Shown: positions 25,082 through 33,670, counted from the first letter of the stretch. The stretch: DNA of 64,000 nucleotides from Tardiphaga sp052076105 (GCF_052076105.1 NZ_CP197245.1:6019463-6083462), one strand, 5' to 3'. Notes: generated by a model from the letters alone, not told the origin. Numbers and translations: made by a program.

Positions 25082-26443
25082 TTAAACCCGCACCGGCCCC
25101 AGCATCTCGAAATGCGCGCGGCGCTGCAGCCAGATCAGCAGGATCAGGCTCGGCACCGCGACCACCACGCTGATGACGAAGAACATCGGCCATCCCGTCG
25201 CCTGTGCGACGTAACCTGCACCCGCAGAAAGATAAGTCCGCCCAACCGCGGCGAGTGCCGTGAGCAGCGCATATTGCGTAGCAGTGTGCAGCGGGTTCCT
25301 GCAGAGCGCAGAGAGATAGGCGACGAAGATCACCGTGCCGATGGCGCTGGTGAAATTCTCGACTGAGATGGCCAGTGCCAGCGCCCATTGATTGACGCCG
25401 ATGATGGCGAGCCACGAGAACGCGAGATTGGACAGCGCCTGCAAGATCGCACCGATCCAGAGGCTTGCCGCCAGCGAATAGCGCCGCGCCACGAAGCCGC
25501 CGGCAAAGCCACCGATCAGCGTTGCGGCGAGGCCAACGCCTTTGACGATGGCGGCATAGTCATTGCGGGTGAAGCCGAGGTCGATCACGAACGGCGCCGT
25601 CATGGTGCCGGAAAACGCGTCGGTGAATTTGAACAGCACGACGAAGGCCAGCGCAGCCCAGGCATCCTTTCGCGCGAGGAATTCAGAGAACGCGCCGATT
25701 GCGGCCTGCAGCACGCGCGCGAAGGCGCTTTCGTCGCGCGTGGCGGCTTCGGCCTGCGCTGATTGCTCGGGCTCGGTGGCCGCAAGCGCTGTGACCGTAC
25801 CGATCAGCACCATCGCGGCCATCGCTACATAGCCCCACATCCATGCGGTGGAGCGCGCGATGCCCGTGCTCTCGAAGGCACTGACCAGAAACAGCACGCC
25901 GGCGGTCGAGATCAGCATGCCGATGCGATAGGCCGCGACATAAGACGCCATGCCGGCAGCCTGTTCGCTCTCCGGCAGGCTCTCCACACGAAACGCGTCG
26001 ACGACAATGTCCTGCGTCGACGACATTGCGGCGACCAGCAATGCGCCAAGTGCGACGAACAGCGGTGAGCGCGCCGGATCGGTCAGCGCCAACAGCAGGA
26101 TCGCACCGATCAGCAGTAGTTGTGAAAATACCAGCCAGCCGCGGCGGCGACCGAACTGCCGTGTAAAGAACGGCACGTGCAGCGCATCGACTAAAGGTGC
26201 CCAAAGGAACTTCAGTGTGTAGGGTGTGCCGACGAGGGCGAACAGTCCGATGGTGCCGAGATCGACGCCGGATTCGCGCATCCACACCAGCAGCGTCGAG
26301 CCGGACAGTGCCAGTGGCAGGCCCGACGACAGGCCAAGCAGCAGCACGATCAGCACCCGCGGCTGCGTGTATACCGCCATGCTCTCACGCCAGGAGGCAC
26401 GGGGCTGCAAAGCGGGGGCGGTAGTCTCGGGTGCGCTCGTCAT
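25082..26443 (-). CDS. ampG: AmpG family muropeptide permease (MFS transporter)
   Basis: The 453-residue protein has about twelve hydrophobic segments with an MFS layout. Its start LIVLLLGLSSGLPLALSGSTLLVWM and the following SGVDLGTIGLFALVGTPYTLKFLWAP match AmpG-type permeases, as does SSTQDIVVDAFRVE. AmpG imports anhydromuropeptides from the periplasm for cell-wall recycling and can influence beta-lactamase induction. No ampC or recycling gene is adjacent, so the assignment rests on sequence pattern only. Confidence 0.85.
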   Translation of the reverse strand: MTSAPETTAPALQPRASWRESMAVYTQPRVLIVLLLGLSSGLPLALSGSTLLVWMRESGVDLGTIGLFALVGTPYTLKFLWAPLVDALHVPFFTRQFGRRRGWLVFSQLLLIGAILLLALTDPARSPLFVALGALLVAAMSSTQDIVVDAFRVESLPESEQAAGMASYVAAYRIGMLISTAGVLFLVSAFESTGIARSTAWMWGYVAMAAMVLIGTVTALAATEPEQSAQAEAATRDESAFARVLQAAIGAFSEFLARKDAWAALAFVVLFKFTDAFSGTMTAPFVIDLGFTRNDYAAIVKGVGLAATLIGGFAGGFVARRYSLAASLWIGAILQALSNLAFSWLAIIGVNQWALALAISVENFTSAIGTVIFVAYLSALCRNPLHTATQYALLTALAAVGRTYLSAGAGYVAQATGWPMFFVISVVVAVPSLILLIWLQRRAHFEMLGPVRV

Positions 26444-26573
26444 GAGGGAGAGTTAGCAGATTCGGAGCTCATCCGCAGACACCACGGTTGCCAACGCCGG
26501 CTTGATCAGGCGATCCAGTATCCGGTGGCCTGCGTGTGTGGCTGCGCAGGATCACATGACGACAGTCTGAGTT

Positions 26574-27785
26574 CTACTCTCCCGCCTGCAGCTTCTTCGG
26601 CAGCGGCGCGAACATGTCCACGGCTGCCGGCTTGCTTGCGGCCGGCGTGACATCCGCCGCATCGCTCTTGCTGAAATCCAGTTCCTCGATGCGGCCGGCG
26701 CGTTTCTCGATCTTGTCGGCGGAGATCAGGATCTGGCGGACGTCCTCATTGGCCTGACCGAAATGCGTCTGTAGCTTCATCACGCGATCGCGCAGACGGG
26801 TGAGGTCGTCGCCCAGATTCAGGACCTCGGTGCGGATCTGGTCGGCAGCGTCGCGCATGCGCGCGTCCTTCAGGATCTGCTGCATCACCTGGATCGCCAG
26901 CATCAGGAGCGATGGCGATACCAGCACGACGCGGGCGCGGTAGGCCTTCTGGATGATATCGTCGAAACCGTCGTGGATTTCCGCATAGACGGATTCCGAC
27001 GGGACGAACATCAGCGCCGTATCCTGCGTCTCGCCGGCCACCAGATATTTCTCGGCGATGTCGCTGACATGCTTCATCACGTCGGTGCGCAAGCGCTGCG
27101 CCGCATATTTCTTTTCCTCGTCGCTGCGCGCGTCGTGCAATGCGGTGACGGCTTCCAGCGGGAATTTCGCGTCGATGCAGAGTGGTCGTTGATCCGGCAG
27201 GAAGATCACGCAATCCGGCCGCTTGCCCGATGACAGCGTGTGCTGGAACGCAAAGGCGCCGTTCGGCATGCCGTCCTTGACGATGCTTTCCATCCGCGCC
27301 TGACCGAAGGCGCCGCGGGACTGCTTGTTGGCGAGCACGTCACGCAGCGTCGTCACCTGCGAGGTGAGGTCGGTGAGGTTCTTGTGCGCGTTGTCGATGA
27401 TACCGAGACGCTCGTGCAGCACACGCAATGAGTCCATCGTGTTGCGCGTGGTCTGTTCCATGGATTGGCCGACGCGATGGGTTACGGAGTCCAGCCGCTC
27501 GGACACCGCGCGTGCCATGTCGGCCTGACGGCCGGCCAGCGCTTGGCCCATGGCATCGACGCGGCCGGTGGCCTCGTTCTGCGCCTTCAGCACCTCGCTG
27601 AGACGCTCTTCCAATTCATCTGCGCGGATCGCCTGGGCCATGGCCATGGCGGCGCCGCGGCTGCCGGAGCGGGCAATGACAATGGCGATGACCAACAACA
27701 AGGTCAGCGCCAGCAACCCGAAGCCCAGCAACGCCATACCTGCGGTGACCGGCATGTCGCCGACCATGAAAAGAATCTCGTTCAT
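26574..27785 (-). CDS. rmuC: DNA recombination protein RmuC
   Basis: The 403-residue protein has one N-terminal membrane segment (VTAGMALLGFGLLALTLLLVIAIVIA), a long coiled-coil region (residues about 50-150) and the RmuC core: VKDGMPNGAFAFQHTLSSGKRPDCVIFL, CIDAKFPLEAV and ALMFVPSESVYAEIHD. The D-x-K in the second element belongs to a restriction-endonuclease-like fold. RmuC limits recombination at inverted repeats in E. coli. Its divergent upstream region is shared with def and contains the CtrA-like array. Confidence 0.92.
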   Translation of the reverse strand: MNEILFMVGDMPVTAGMALLGFGLLALTLLLVIAIVIARSGSRGAAMAMAQAIRADELEERLSEVLKAQNEATGRVDAMGQALAGRQADMARAVSERLDSVTHRVGQSMEQTTRNTMDSLRVLHERLGIIDNAHKNLTDLTSQVTTLRDVLANKQSRGAFGQARMESIVKDGMPNGAFAFQHTLSSGKRPDCVIFLPDQRPLCIDAKFPLEAVTALHDARSDEEKKYAAQRLRTDVMKHVSDIAEKYLVAGETQDTALMFVPSESVYAEIHDGFDDIIQKAYRARVVLVSPSLLMLAIQVMQQILKDARMRDAADQIRTEVLNLGDDLTRLRDRVMKLQTHFGQANEDVRQILISADKIEKRAGRIEELDFSKSDAADVTPAASKPAAVDMFAPLPKKLQAGE

Positions 27786-27864
27786 CCGATCCTTGTAGCC
27801 GATTCGGGTAGTGATGCGAACGAAGGGGGAACATTTATGGTTGATGGATGATGAATTTTCCTAG

Positions 27865-27951
27865 TTAATGCATGCCTAAGAAACGTGGTTAAGCAGACCT
27901 TAACCGGCATGGTTACCCTCGTCTTAATCTTCATGCTTAGCGAGGAGTTAA
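27865..27951. promoter_or_regulatory. Array of four CtrA-like boxes in 24-bp register
   Basis: Four sites of the form TTAN-N7-NTAA start at 27865, 27889, 27913 and 27937, exactly 24 bp apart. They are TTAA-N7-CTAA, TTAA-N7-TTAAC, TTAC-N7-TTAA and TTAG-N7-TTAAC. The consensus for CtrA, the cell-cycle response regulator of alphaproteobacteria, is TTAA-N7-TTAAC. The spacers are unrelated, so this is not a tandem duplication. The array sits midway between the divergent rmuC and def starts. CtrA control is inference from the motif. Confidence 0.6.
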
Positions 27952-28017
27952 CGCCCTTCAAAGCCCAGCTTTTCCAGCGGATTGACCCGGGCCGGCGCGC
28001 AGATTAAATCGCCCGCC

Positions 28018-28539
28018 ATGGCCATTCGTGAAATCATAATCATGCCCGACAAGCAGTTGCGGCTGATCTCCAAACCTGTCGAGAAGGTGACGTCAGAGGT
28101 GCGCAAGCTCGCCGACGACATGTTCGAGACGATGTATGACGCTCCCGGGATCGGGCTGGCGGCGATCCAGATCGCGGTTCCGCTGCGGCTGATCACCATG
28201 GATATCGCCAAGAAGGACGATGAGGAGGAGGGCAAGAAGCCGCGCGTCTTCATCAATCCGGAGATCATCTCGGCCTCGGAGGAACTCTCGGTTTACGAGG
28301 AAGGCTGCCTGTCGATTCCGGAATATTACGAGGAAGTGGAACGGCCGGCGACAGTGCGGATCCGTTACATGGACCTCGACGGCAAGACCATCGAGGAAGA
28401 GGCCTCTGGCCTGTTCGCGACCTGCATTCAGCATGAGATCGACCATCTCAATGGTGTGCTGTTTGTCGACTATCTCTCCAAGCTGAAGCGCGACCGCGTG
28501 CTGAAGAAGTTCACCAAGCTCGCCAAGCGCGCGGAGTAG
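28018..28539 (+). CDS. def: Peptide deformylase
   Basis: This metalloenzyme removes the N-formyl group from new proteins. The 173-residue product has the three motifs GIGLAAIQI (motif 1), EGCLSIP (motif 2, metal cysteine) and QHEIDHLNG (motif 3, metal histidines). It is followed 38 bp later by fmt, which adds the formyl group to the initiator tRNA, and then truA. The ATG at 28018 fits the usual start AIREIIIMPD; an earlier in-frame start at 27982 is less likely. The promoter region holds the CtrA-like array. Confidence 0.96.
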   Translation: MAIREIIIMPDKQLRLISKPVEKVTSEVRKLADDMFETMYDAPGIGLAAIQIAVPLRLITMDIAKKDDEEEGKKPRVFINPEIISASEELSVYEEGCLSIPEYYEEVERPATVRIRYMDLDGKTIEEEASGLFATCIQHEIDHLNGVLFVDYLSKLKRDRVLKKFTKLAKRAE

Positions 28540-28577
28540 GTTTCTCCGCCGACGCTGCAACAGATCGGCTTCGACCT

Positions 28578-29510
28578 ATGTCGCTTCGTTTGATTTTCAT
28601 GGGCACGCCGGATTTCGCGGTGCCGACGCTGCTCGAACTCGTGGCTCATGGCCATGAGGTCGTGGCGGTCTATACCCGCGAGGCGAAACCCGCCGGCCGT
28701 GGCATGAAGCTGCAGCCGACGCCGGTGGCGCGCGAGGCGGAACGGCTGGGCATTCCTGTGCTGACGCCGAAGACGCTGCGTACCGAAGAAGCCGAGACGC
28801 AGTTTCGTGCTTTCGATGCCGACGCCGCGGTGGTCGTCGCCTATGGCATGATCCTGCCGCAGAACATCCTCGATGCGGTGCCGCTCGGCTGCTTCAACCT
28901 GCATGGCTCGCTGCTGCCGCGTTGGCGCGGCGCCGCGCCGATCCAGCGCGCCATCATGTCGGGCGATGCCGAGAGCGGCGTGATGGTGATGAAGATGGAT
29001 GTCGGCCTCGACACCGGCGATGTCGCCATGGCGGATCGCATCGCAATAACAGACACGATGACAGCTAAAGATTTGCACGATGCCTTGGCGCCGCTAGGTG
29101 CTCGTTTGATAGGTATCGCGATGGGAGGTCTTGAACGCGGTGGGTTGCGGCTTCGGCCACAAAGCGAGGATGGCGTCACCTACGCAGACAAGATTGCCAA
29201 AGCCGAAGCAAAAATCGACTGGAGCAGGCCCGCACGCGCTGTACTGCGGCATATCCATGGCTTGTCTCCGTTTCCAGGTGCATGGTGCGAGGCTTATATC
29301 CAAGGAGAGGTCGTGCGCCTCAAAATCTTGCGCTGCGAACTAGCGCAAGGATCAGGTACTCCGGGTGAATTACTCGACGACAGGCTAACGATTGCCTGCG
29401 GCCACGGTGCTATCCGCGTCATCGAGATGCAGCGCGCTGGCAAGTTGCCAATGAAGAGTGATGAATTTCTGCTGGGCATTGCCTTGAAGCCACCTATGCG
29501 GGTGGGCTGA
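28578..29510 (+). CDS. fmt: Methionyl-tRNA formyltransferase
   Basis: The 310-residue enzyme formylates Met-tRNA(fMet) using 10-formyltetrahydrofolate. It has LIFMGTPDFAVPTLLEL, the folate-site segment GCFNLHGSLLPRWRGAAPIQRAI (residues about 105-127) and MKMDVGLDTGDV, then the C-terminal OB-like domain (DWSRPARAVLRHIHGLSPFPGAW). From about 29040 onward the base composition and codon use shift visibly: many AAA, GAA, TTG, TTA, CTA and ATA codons and lower GC than the first half and than def and truA. The reading frame is intact. The stop overlaps truA by one base (TGATG). Confidence 0.95.
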   Translation: MSLRLIFMGTPDFAVPTLLELVAHGHEVVAVYTREAKPAGRGMKLQPTPVAREAERLGIPVLTPKTLRTEEAETQFRAFDADAAVVVAYGMILPQNILDAVPLGCFNLHGSLLPRWRGAAPIQRAIMSGDAESGVMVMKMDVGLDTGDVAMADRIAITDTMTAKDLHDALAPLGARLIGIAMGGLERGGLRLRPQSEDGVTYADKIAKAEAKIDWSRPARAVLRHIHGLSPFPGAWCEAYIQGEVVRLKILRCELAQGSGTPGELLDDRLTIACGHGAIRVIEMQRAGKLPMKSDEFLLGIALKPPMRVG

Positions 29511-30250
29511 TGCCGCGCTACAAGATGATCATCGAATATGACGGCGCGCCATTCTCTGGATGGCAGGTGCAGGAGAATGCGACCCTGACCGTGCAAGGCG
29601 CGCTGGAACGTGCCGCGGAAGCGATTTGCGGCGAGCCGATCCGCGTTCATGGCGCCGGCCGCACCGATGCCGGCGTCCATGCGCTCGGCCAGGTCGCTCA
29701 TTGCGACGTGCCGAAAGTGCTGGTGCCCGGTCGCTTTCGCGATGGCATGAATGCCCATCTGCGGCCGCATCCGGTCGGCGTGCTGTCGGCGGATATTGTG
29801 CCGGATGATTTCGAGGCGCGGTTCTCGGCCATCAAACGCCACTACGTCTATCGCATTACCAATCGCCGTGCGAACCTCACCGTCGATGCCGGCCGAGTCT
29901 GGCGCGTGCCGCGTCCGCTCGATGTCGCTGCCATGAGCGAGGCGGCGAAGCGGTTGCTCGGCCGCCACGACTTCACGACCTTTCGCGATACCGAATGCCA
30001 GGCCAAGTCGCCGATCCGTACGCTCGATCAGCTTGATGTAGTGCAGAACGGCGAGGCGATCACGATCACAACATCAGCGCGGTCTTTCCTGCACAGCCAG
30101 GTCCGCTCGATGGTCGGTTCGCTTGTGTGGGTCGGCAATGGCCGCTGGACGCCGGACGACCTGGCTGCGGCGCTTGCCGCTAGGGATCGCAGCGCCTGTG
30201 GCATCGTGGCGCCGCCAGATGGGCTGTATCTGGTAAAGGTCGACTACTAG
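29510..30250 (+). CDS. truA: tRNA pseudouridine(38-40) synthase TruA
   Basis: The 246-residue enzyme modifies uridines 38-40 in tRNA anticodon arms. It starts with RYKMIIEYDGAPFSGWQVQ and has the catalytic aspartate motif GAGRTDAGVHALGQVAH (residues about 44-60) and RSFLHSQVRSMVGSLVWVG near the end. Its ATG overlaps the fmt stop codon, so translation is probably coupled. Its stop overlaps the end of the convergent nucleosidase-like gene by four bases. Confidence 0.96.
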   Translation: MPRYKMIIEYDGAPFSGWQVQENATLTVQGALERAAEAICGEPIRVHGAGRTDAGVHALGQVAHCDVPKVLVPGRFRDGMNAHLRPHPVGVLSADIVPDDFEARFSAIKRHYVYRITNRRANLTVDAGRVWRVPRPLDVAAMSEAAKRLLGRHDFTTFRDTECQAKSPIRTLDQLDVVQNGEAITITTSARSFLHSQVRSMVGSLVWVGNGRWTPDDLAAALAARDRSACGIVAPPDGLYLVKVDY

Positions 30251-30807
30251 ACCTTCACGCCCTTCATCACGTCCCAGAACAGATCCTGTCCATTCGCGAC
30301 ATTCGCCGTCCAGTGTTCATGCGCAAAATCATTGGCGTCGTCGGTGATGAACTTGAAGGCGCGCCAGCGGATGCCGTGGCGCAGGCAGACCTGCGCGATG
30401 GCAAACAGTTCCATATCGACGATGTCGACCTTGTTGTCGACCAGCCAAGGATCGGTGGAGGTGACGAAACTGTCACCACTGCCGCAGATGACGCCGCGCT
30501 GACCCGAGACCAGACGGTCGAGGTCGGGCGCAAAGGGCGTGCGGCCGCGCGGCGCCAACGGCTCAGCATTCATGTCGCGCTGGATCACATCGCTGACCTC
30601 GACGAGGCCGTTGAGTTTGGTGTTCAGCTTGCCGGCGGTGCCGTAGTTCACGACGAGCTTTGGCTGCATGGCCTGCACTGCCTGAAGCGTGGCGATCGTG
30701 GTGTTGATCTTGCCGACGCCGGTGAAAATCACCTCGATCTCGGCAGGCGCGCGCGATTTGTCGAGCTCGCTTTCGAGCGCGGTGAGGACGAGAATCTTGC
30801 CGTTCAT
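30247..30807 (-). CDS. Nucleoside phosphorylase / MTA-SAH nucleosidase-like protein
   Basis: The 186-residue protein has the phosphorylase-superfamily pattern: VIFTGVGKINTTIATLQA, LVVNYGTAGKLNTKL, a short VEVSDVIQRDMNA, and the base- and ribose-binding VDMELFAIAQVCLRHGI where MTA/SAH nucleosidases have a V-D-M-E element. It is shorter than typical MTAN (about 230), so the exact substrate is uncertain. Its ATG overlaps the dapE stop (ATGA), which makes it the last gene of the DUF805-dapE-nucleosidase unit. Confidence 0.8.
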   Translation of the reverse strand: MNGKILVLTALESELDKSRAPAEIEVIFTGVGKINTTIATLQAVQAMQPKLVVNYGTAGKLNTKLNGLVEVSDVIQRDMNAEPLAPRGRTPFAPDLDRLVSGQRGVICGSGDSFVTSTDPWLVDNKVDIVDMELFAIAQVCLRHGIRWRAFKFITDDANDFAHEHWTANVANGQDLFWDVMKGVKV

Positions 30808-31961
30808 GCGAAATACCGATCCAGGACGCCGCGATAGATCTTTGTGAGTTTCTCCAGATCGTCGACTTTCGTGTGTTCGTCGATCTGATGCATGGTCTGG
30901 CCGACCAGGCCGAATTCGATCACCGGGCAGTAGTTCTTGATGAAACGCGCGTCCGAGGTGCCGCCTCCCGTGTTCAGATCAGGTGTGCGGCCGGTAACAT
31001 CCTTGATCGCGGCGACGACCGTATCGGTAAATGCGCCAGGCTTTGTGACGAAGCTATCCGAATTGCTCGGTTCCCAGATCACATGCGCGCGAATGCGATT
31101 GCCGGCAGCGGCCGCGACGCGTGCATCGATCAGTTCGCGCAATGACGCCTGCGTGTGATGGTCGTTGAAGCGGATATTGAACTTCGCCTGCGCCTGCGCG
31201 GGGATGACGTTGGTCGCCTTATTGCCGACATCCACCGAGGTGAATTCGAGATTGGACGGCTGAAACTGCGCATTGCCCTGATCCAGCGGATCGCTGCTCA
31301 GCGCCGTGATCAGCGCGGCGATATCGGGCACCGGATTCGATGCGCGATGCGGATAAGCGACATGGCCCTGCACGCCATCGACCACCAGCGTGCCGGATTG
31401 TGAGCCGCGGCGGCCGATCTTGATGGTGTCGCCCATCTCCTCGACATTCGAGGGTTCGCCGACGATGCAATGATCGAATTTTTCGCCGCGCTCGGCGGCC
31501 CATTGCAGTAGCTTCACGGTGCCGTTCACCGCGATGCCTTCCTCGTCGCCGGTAATCAGGAACGAGATCGAGCCTTTCGGTTGTCCGCCATTCGCCGCGA
31601 GATAGTCCAGCACGGCGGCGACTGACGCGGCGATGCCGCCCTTCATGTCCACGGCGCCGCGGCCATAGAGCAGGCCATCCGTCACATCGCCGGAGAAGGG
31701 GGGGTGACTCCACGCGGCTTCTTCGCCGGGCGGCACGACGTCAGTATGGCCTGCGAAACAGATATGCGGTGCGGAAGTTCCGATCCGCGCATAGAGGTTT
31801 TCGATGTCGGCGCTGCCTTCTTCGCTGAAGGTGACGCGATGCACTGTGAAGCCGGCCGATGTCAGCAGCTTGTCGAGCACACCGAGCGCGCCAGCGTCAG
31901 CAGGGGTGACCGAGGGGCAGCGGAGAAGATCTTGAGCGATGGAGAGAGCGTCGGTGGACAT
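30804..31961 (-). CDS. dapE: Succinyl-diaminopimelate desuccinylase
   Basis: The 385-residue M20 metallopeptidase-family enzyme makes LL-diaminopimelate for lysine and peptidoglycan. It has the metal and catalytic motifs CFAGHTDVVPPGEEAAW, YGRGAVDMKGGIAASVA, SFLITGDEEGIAVNGT and LNTGGGTSDARFIKNYCPV. The ATG at 31961 overlaps the stop of the DUF805 gene by one base (TGATG), so translation is probably coupled. dapD lies upstream on the same strand, with DUF805 and a repeat in between. Confidence 0.95.
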   Translation of the reverse strand: MSTDALSIAQDLLRCPSVTPADAGALGVLDKLLTSAGFTVHRVTFSEEGSADIENLYARIGTSAPHICFAGHTDVVPPGEEAAWSHPPFSGDVTDGLLYGRGAVDMKGGIAASVAAVLDYLAANGGQPKGSISFLITGDEEGIAVNGTVKLLQWAAERGEKFDHCIVGEPSNVEEMGDTIKIGRRGSQSGTLVVDGVQGHVAYPHRASNPVPDIAALITALSSDPLDQGNAQFQPSNLEFTSVDVGNKATNVIPAQAQAKFNIRFNDHHTQASLRELIDARVAAAAGNRIRAHVIWEPSNSDSFVTKPGAFTDTVVAAIKDVTGRTPDLNTGGGTSDARFIKNYCPVIEFGLVGQTMHQIDEHTKVDDLEKLTKIYRGVLDRYFA

Positions 31962-32437
31962 CAGACCCTTGGTACAGTGGCAAGCTCGGAGAGTGGATCG
32001 GGACCGTATTCGTTCGGGCCGGCGGTGCCGCGCAGGAAGCCGAGCTCGACGATGGCCCAAATGGCCACGACAAAGCTGGCAATATGAAAGACGAAGCTGG
32101 TACTTTCGGCGCTGGTGCTGCCGATGCCGCTGAGGACGCTCGGCCCGAGCCAGAACACCAGGATCCACCAGCCGCTCTTGCCGCGGTCATGCAGCCGCTT
32201 GATGCCGGTGGCGATGCCTGACCAAGTGGCGGCGATGACGAGGATAATGCCGGCCAGCCACAGCAGGATGACCGCGCCGACCATGCTGAACAGGCGATCC
32301 GTGTCGAAGCCGCCGAGCCACATCACGGCAGCGGCGATGAAGGCGATCCAGATCACGGTGTAGAGCAGGATCGCGAGCCAGTATTTGCCGCGATTGATGC
32401 GGCCGTTGAAGCTGAAAAGCAGCGTGGTCCAGTCCAT
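31961..32437 (-). CDS. DUF805 family membrane protein
   Basis: The 158-residue protein starts with the DUF805 hallmark LLFSFNGRINRGKYWLAILLY, has four hydrophobic segments and contains TGIKRLHDRGKSGWWILVFW. Its function is unknown. Translational overlap with dapE links it to the diaminopimelate genes, but no role in that pathway is established. A palindrome at 32466-32491 lies just upstream of its start. Confidence 0.9.
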   Translation of the reverse strand: MDWTTLLFSFNGRINRGKYWLAILLYTVIWIAFIAAAVMWLGGFDTDRLFSMVGAVILLWLAGIILVIAATWSGIATGIKRLHDRGKSGWWILVFWLGPSVLSGIGSTSAESTSFVFHIASFVVAIWAIVELGFLRGTAGPNEYGPDPLSELATVPRV

Positions 32438-32465
32438 GGCAGCCCCCAGCCCTCAAGTTCATTCC

Positions 32466-32491
32466 GGATTGCGCAATATTGCGCGCAATCC
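32466..32491. promoter_or_regulatory. Palindrome upstream of the DUF805-dapE unit
   Basis: GGATTGCGC (32466-32474) and GCGCAATCC (32483-32491) are exact inverted repeats separated by eight bases, AT-rich in the middle, 29 bp upstream of the DUF805 start. It could be an operator or part of the adjoining repeat; there is no further evidence. Confidence 0.35.
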
Positions 32492-32506
32492 GGCTGAAAC
32501 TCAAAT

Positions 32507-32607
32507 CAGGGCTTGGGTTCTGACCAATCAGAACCCAAGCCCTGTCTTTTTACTTTGACGCGTTTTCTTCACGCGAACCGGTACCCACTTCGCTCGAAAA
32601 CGCTTTA
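32507..32607 (-). repeat. Intergenic palindromic repeat, family A, copy 2 with a 17-bp-arm hairpin
   Basis: On the minus strand the element begins with the TAA stop of dapD (32605-32607) and matches copy 1 (5363 onward) at 49 of 51 positions. After an A-rich spacer it ends in a hairpin with perfect 17-bp arms (32507-32523 and 32528-32544) and a four-base loop. On the plus strand the hairpin is followed by TCTTTTT. The hairpin probably terminates dapD transcription. Confidence 0.85.
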
Positions 32608-33450
32608 GTCGCGCAGCAGTTCGTTGATGCTGGTCTTGGAGCGGGTGCGCTCGTCGACGCGCTTCACGATCACGGCGCAGGCGGTGGAGGGGCCGATCTG
32701 GCCGTTCTTCATCGGCTTGCCCGGCAGGTTGCCGGGGACCAGCACGGCATATTCCGGCACTTCGCCGACGAATACTTCGCCGGTCTCGCGGTCGACGATC
32801 TTGGTCGATGCGCCCAGGAACACGCCCATGGCCAGCACCGCGCCCTTGCGCACGATCACGCCCTCAGCGACTTCCGAACGAGCGCCGATGAAGCAGTCGT
32901 CCTCGATGATGACCGGGCCAGCCTGCAGCGGCTCAAGCACGCCGCCGATGCCGACGCCGCCGGAAATGTGCACGCGCTTACCGATCTGGGCGCAGGAGCC
33001 GACCGTCGACCAGGTGTCGATCATGGTGCTCTCGTCGACATAGGCGCCGAGATTGACGAAGGACGGCATCAGCACGACGTTCCTGGCGATGAAGGCCGAC
33101 TTGCGGACGATCGCGCCCGGTACAGAGCGGAAGCCCGCGTCGCGGAAGCTGTTGTCGCCCCATCCCTCGAACTTCGAGGGCACCTTGTCCCACCAGGCCG
33201 CGCCGCCGGGACCACCGGAGATCTGCGCCATGTCGTTGAGGCGGAACGACAGCAGCACAGCCTTCTTCAGCCACTGGTTCACCGTCCACTTGCCGTCATC
33301 GGCGCGGGTGGCGACGCGGACCTCGCCCTTGTCGAGCAGGTCGAGCGCGTAATCGACGGATTCGCGGACTTCGCCCTTGGTCGATGCATTGACGGTGTCG
33401 CGCGCTTCGAAGGCGGCATTGATGATGGATTCGAGGGCGGTCAGCGACAT
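32605..33450 (-). CDS. dapD: 2,3,4,5-tetrahydropyridine-2,6-dicarboxylate N-succinyltransferase
   Basis: The 281-residue enzyme succinylates tetrahydrodipicolinate in the DapDCE lysine pathway. It has the N-terminal helical domain, LLSFRLNDMAQISGGPGGAAWWDK, and a left-handed beta-helix of hexapeptide repeats (VGSCAQIGKRVHISGGVGIGG, IIEDDCFIGARSEVAEGVIV). The ATG at 33450 has AAGGA upstream; open frame beyond it is not conserved. Its stop codon is contributed by the family A repeat. Confidence 0.96.
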   Translation of the reverse strand: MSLTALESIINAAFEARDTVNASTKGEVRESVDYALDLLDKGEVRVATRADDGKWTVNQWLKKAVLLSFRLNDMAQISGGPGGAAWWDKVPSKFEGWGDNSFRDAGFRSVPGAIVRKSAFIARNVVLMPSFVNLGAYVDESTMIDTWSTVGSCAQIGKRVHISGGVGIGGVLEPLQAGPVIIEDDCFIGARSEVAEGVIVRKGAVLAMGVFLGASTKIVDRETGEVFVGEVPEYAVLVPGNLPGKPMKNGQIGPSTACAVIVKRVDERTRSKTSINELLRD

Positions 33451-33557
33451 CGCGGGATCCTTGGATTTTCTTGGGCCGATAGCAGGCAAATGATGATTTC
33501 GGAGGCTTTTGTCGGGATTTGGGGGAGAGGAGTCAAGAACAGAGCCTCTAACTCGGA

Positions 33558-33662
33558 CTGTCATCACCCGCGAAAGCGGGTGATCCAGTATACTGCGGCC
33601 GGGCGGCTCTGGCACTGCTGACGGTGTTTACTGGGTCACCCGGTCAAGCCGGGTGACGACAG
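33558..33662. repeat. 105-bp palindromic element (family D) upstream of dapD
   Basis: CTGTCATCACCCG at the left end is the reverse complement of CGGGTGACGACAG at the right end with one mismatch. Each end also forms its own hairpin (CACCCGCGAAAGCGGGTG; CACCCGGTCAAGCCGGGTG). It has no reading frame. It fills most of the gap between dapD and the nucleotidase gene. Confidence 0.7.
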
Positions 33663-33670
33663 GAAGGAGT

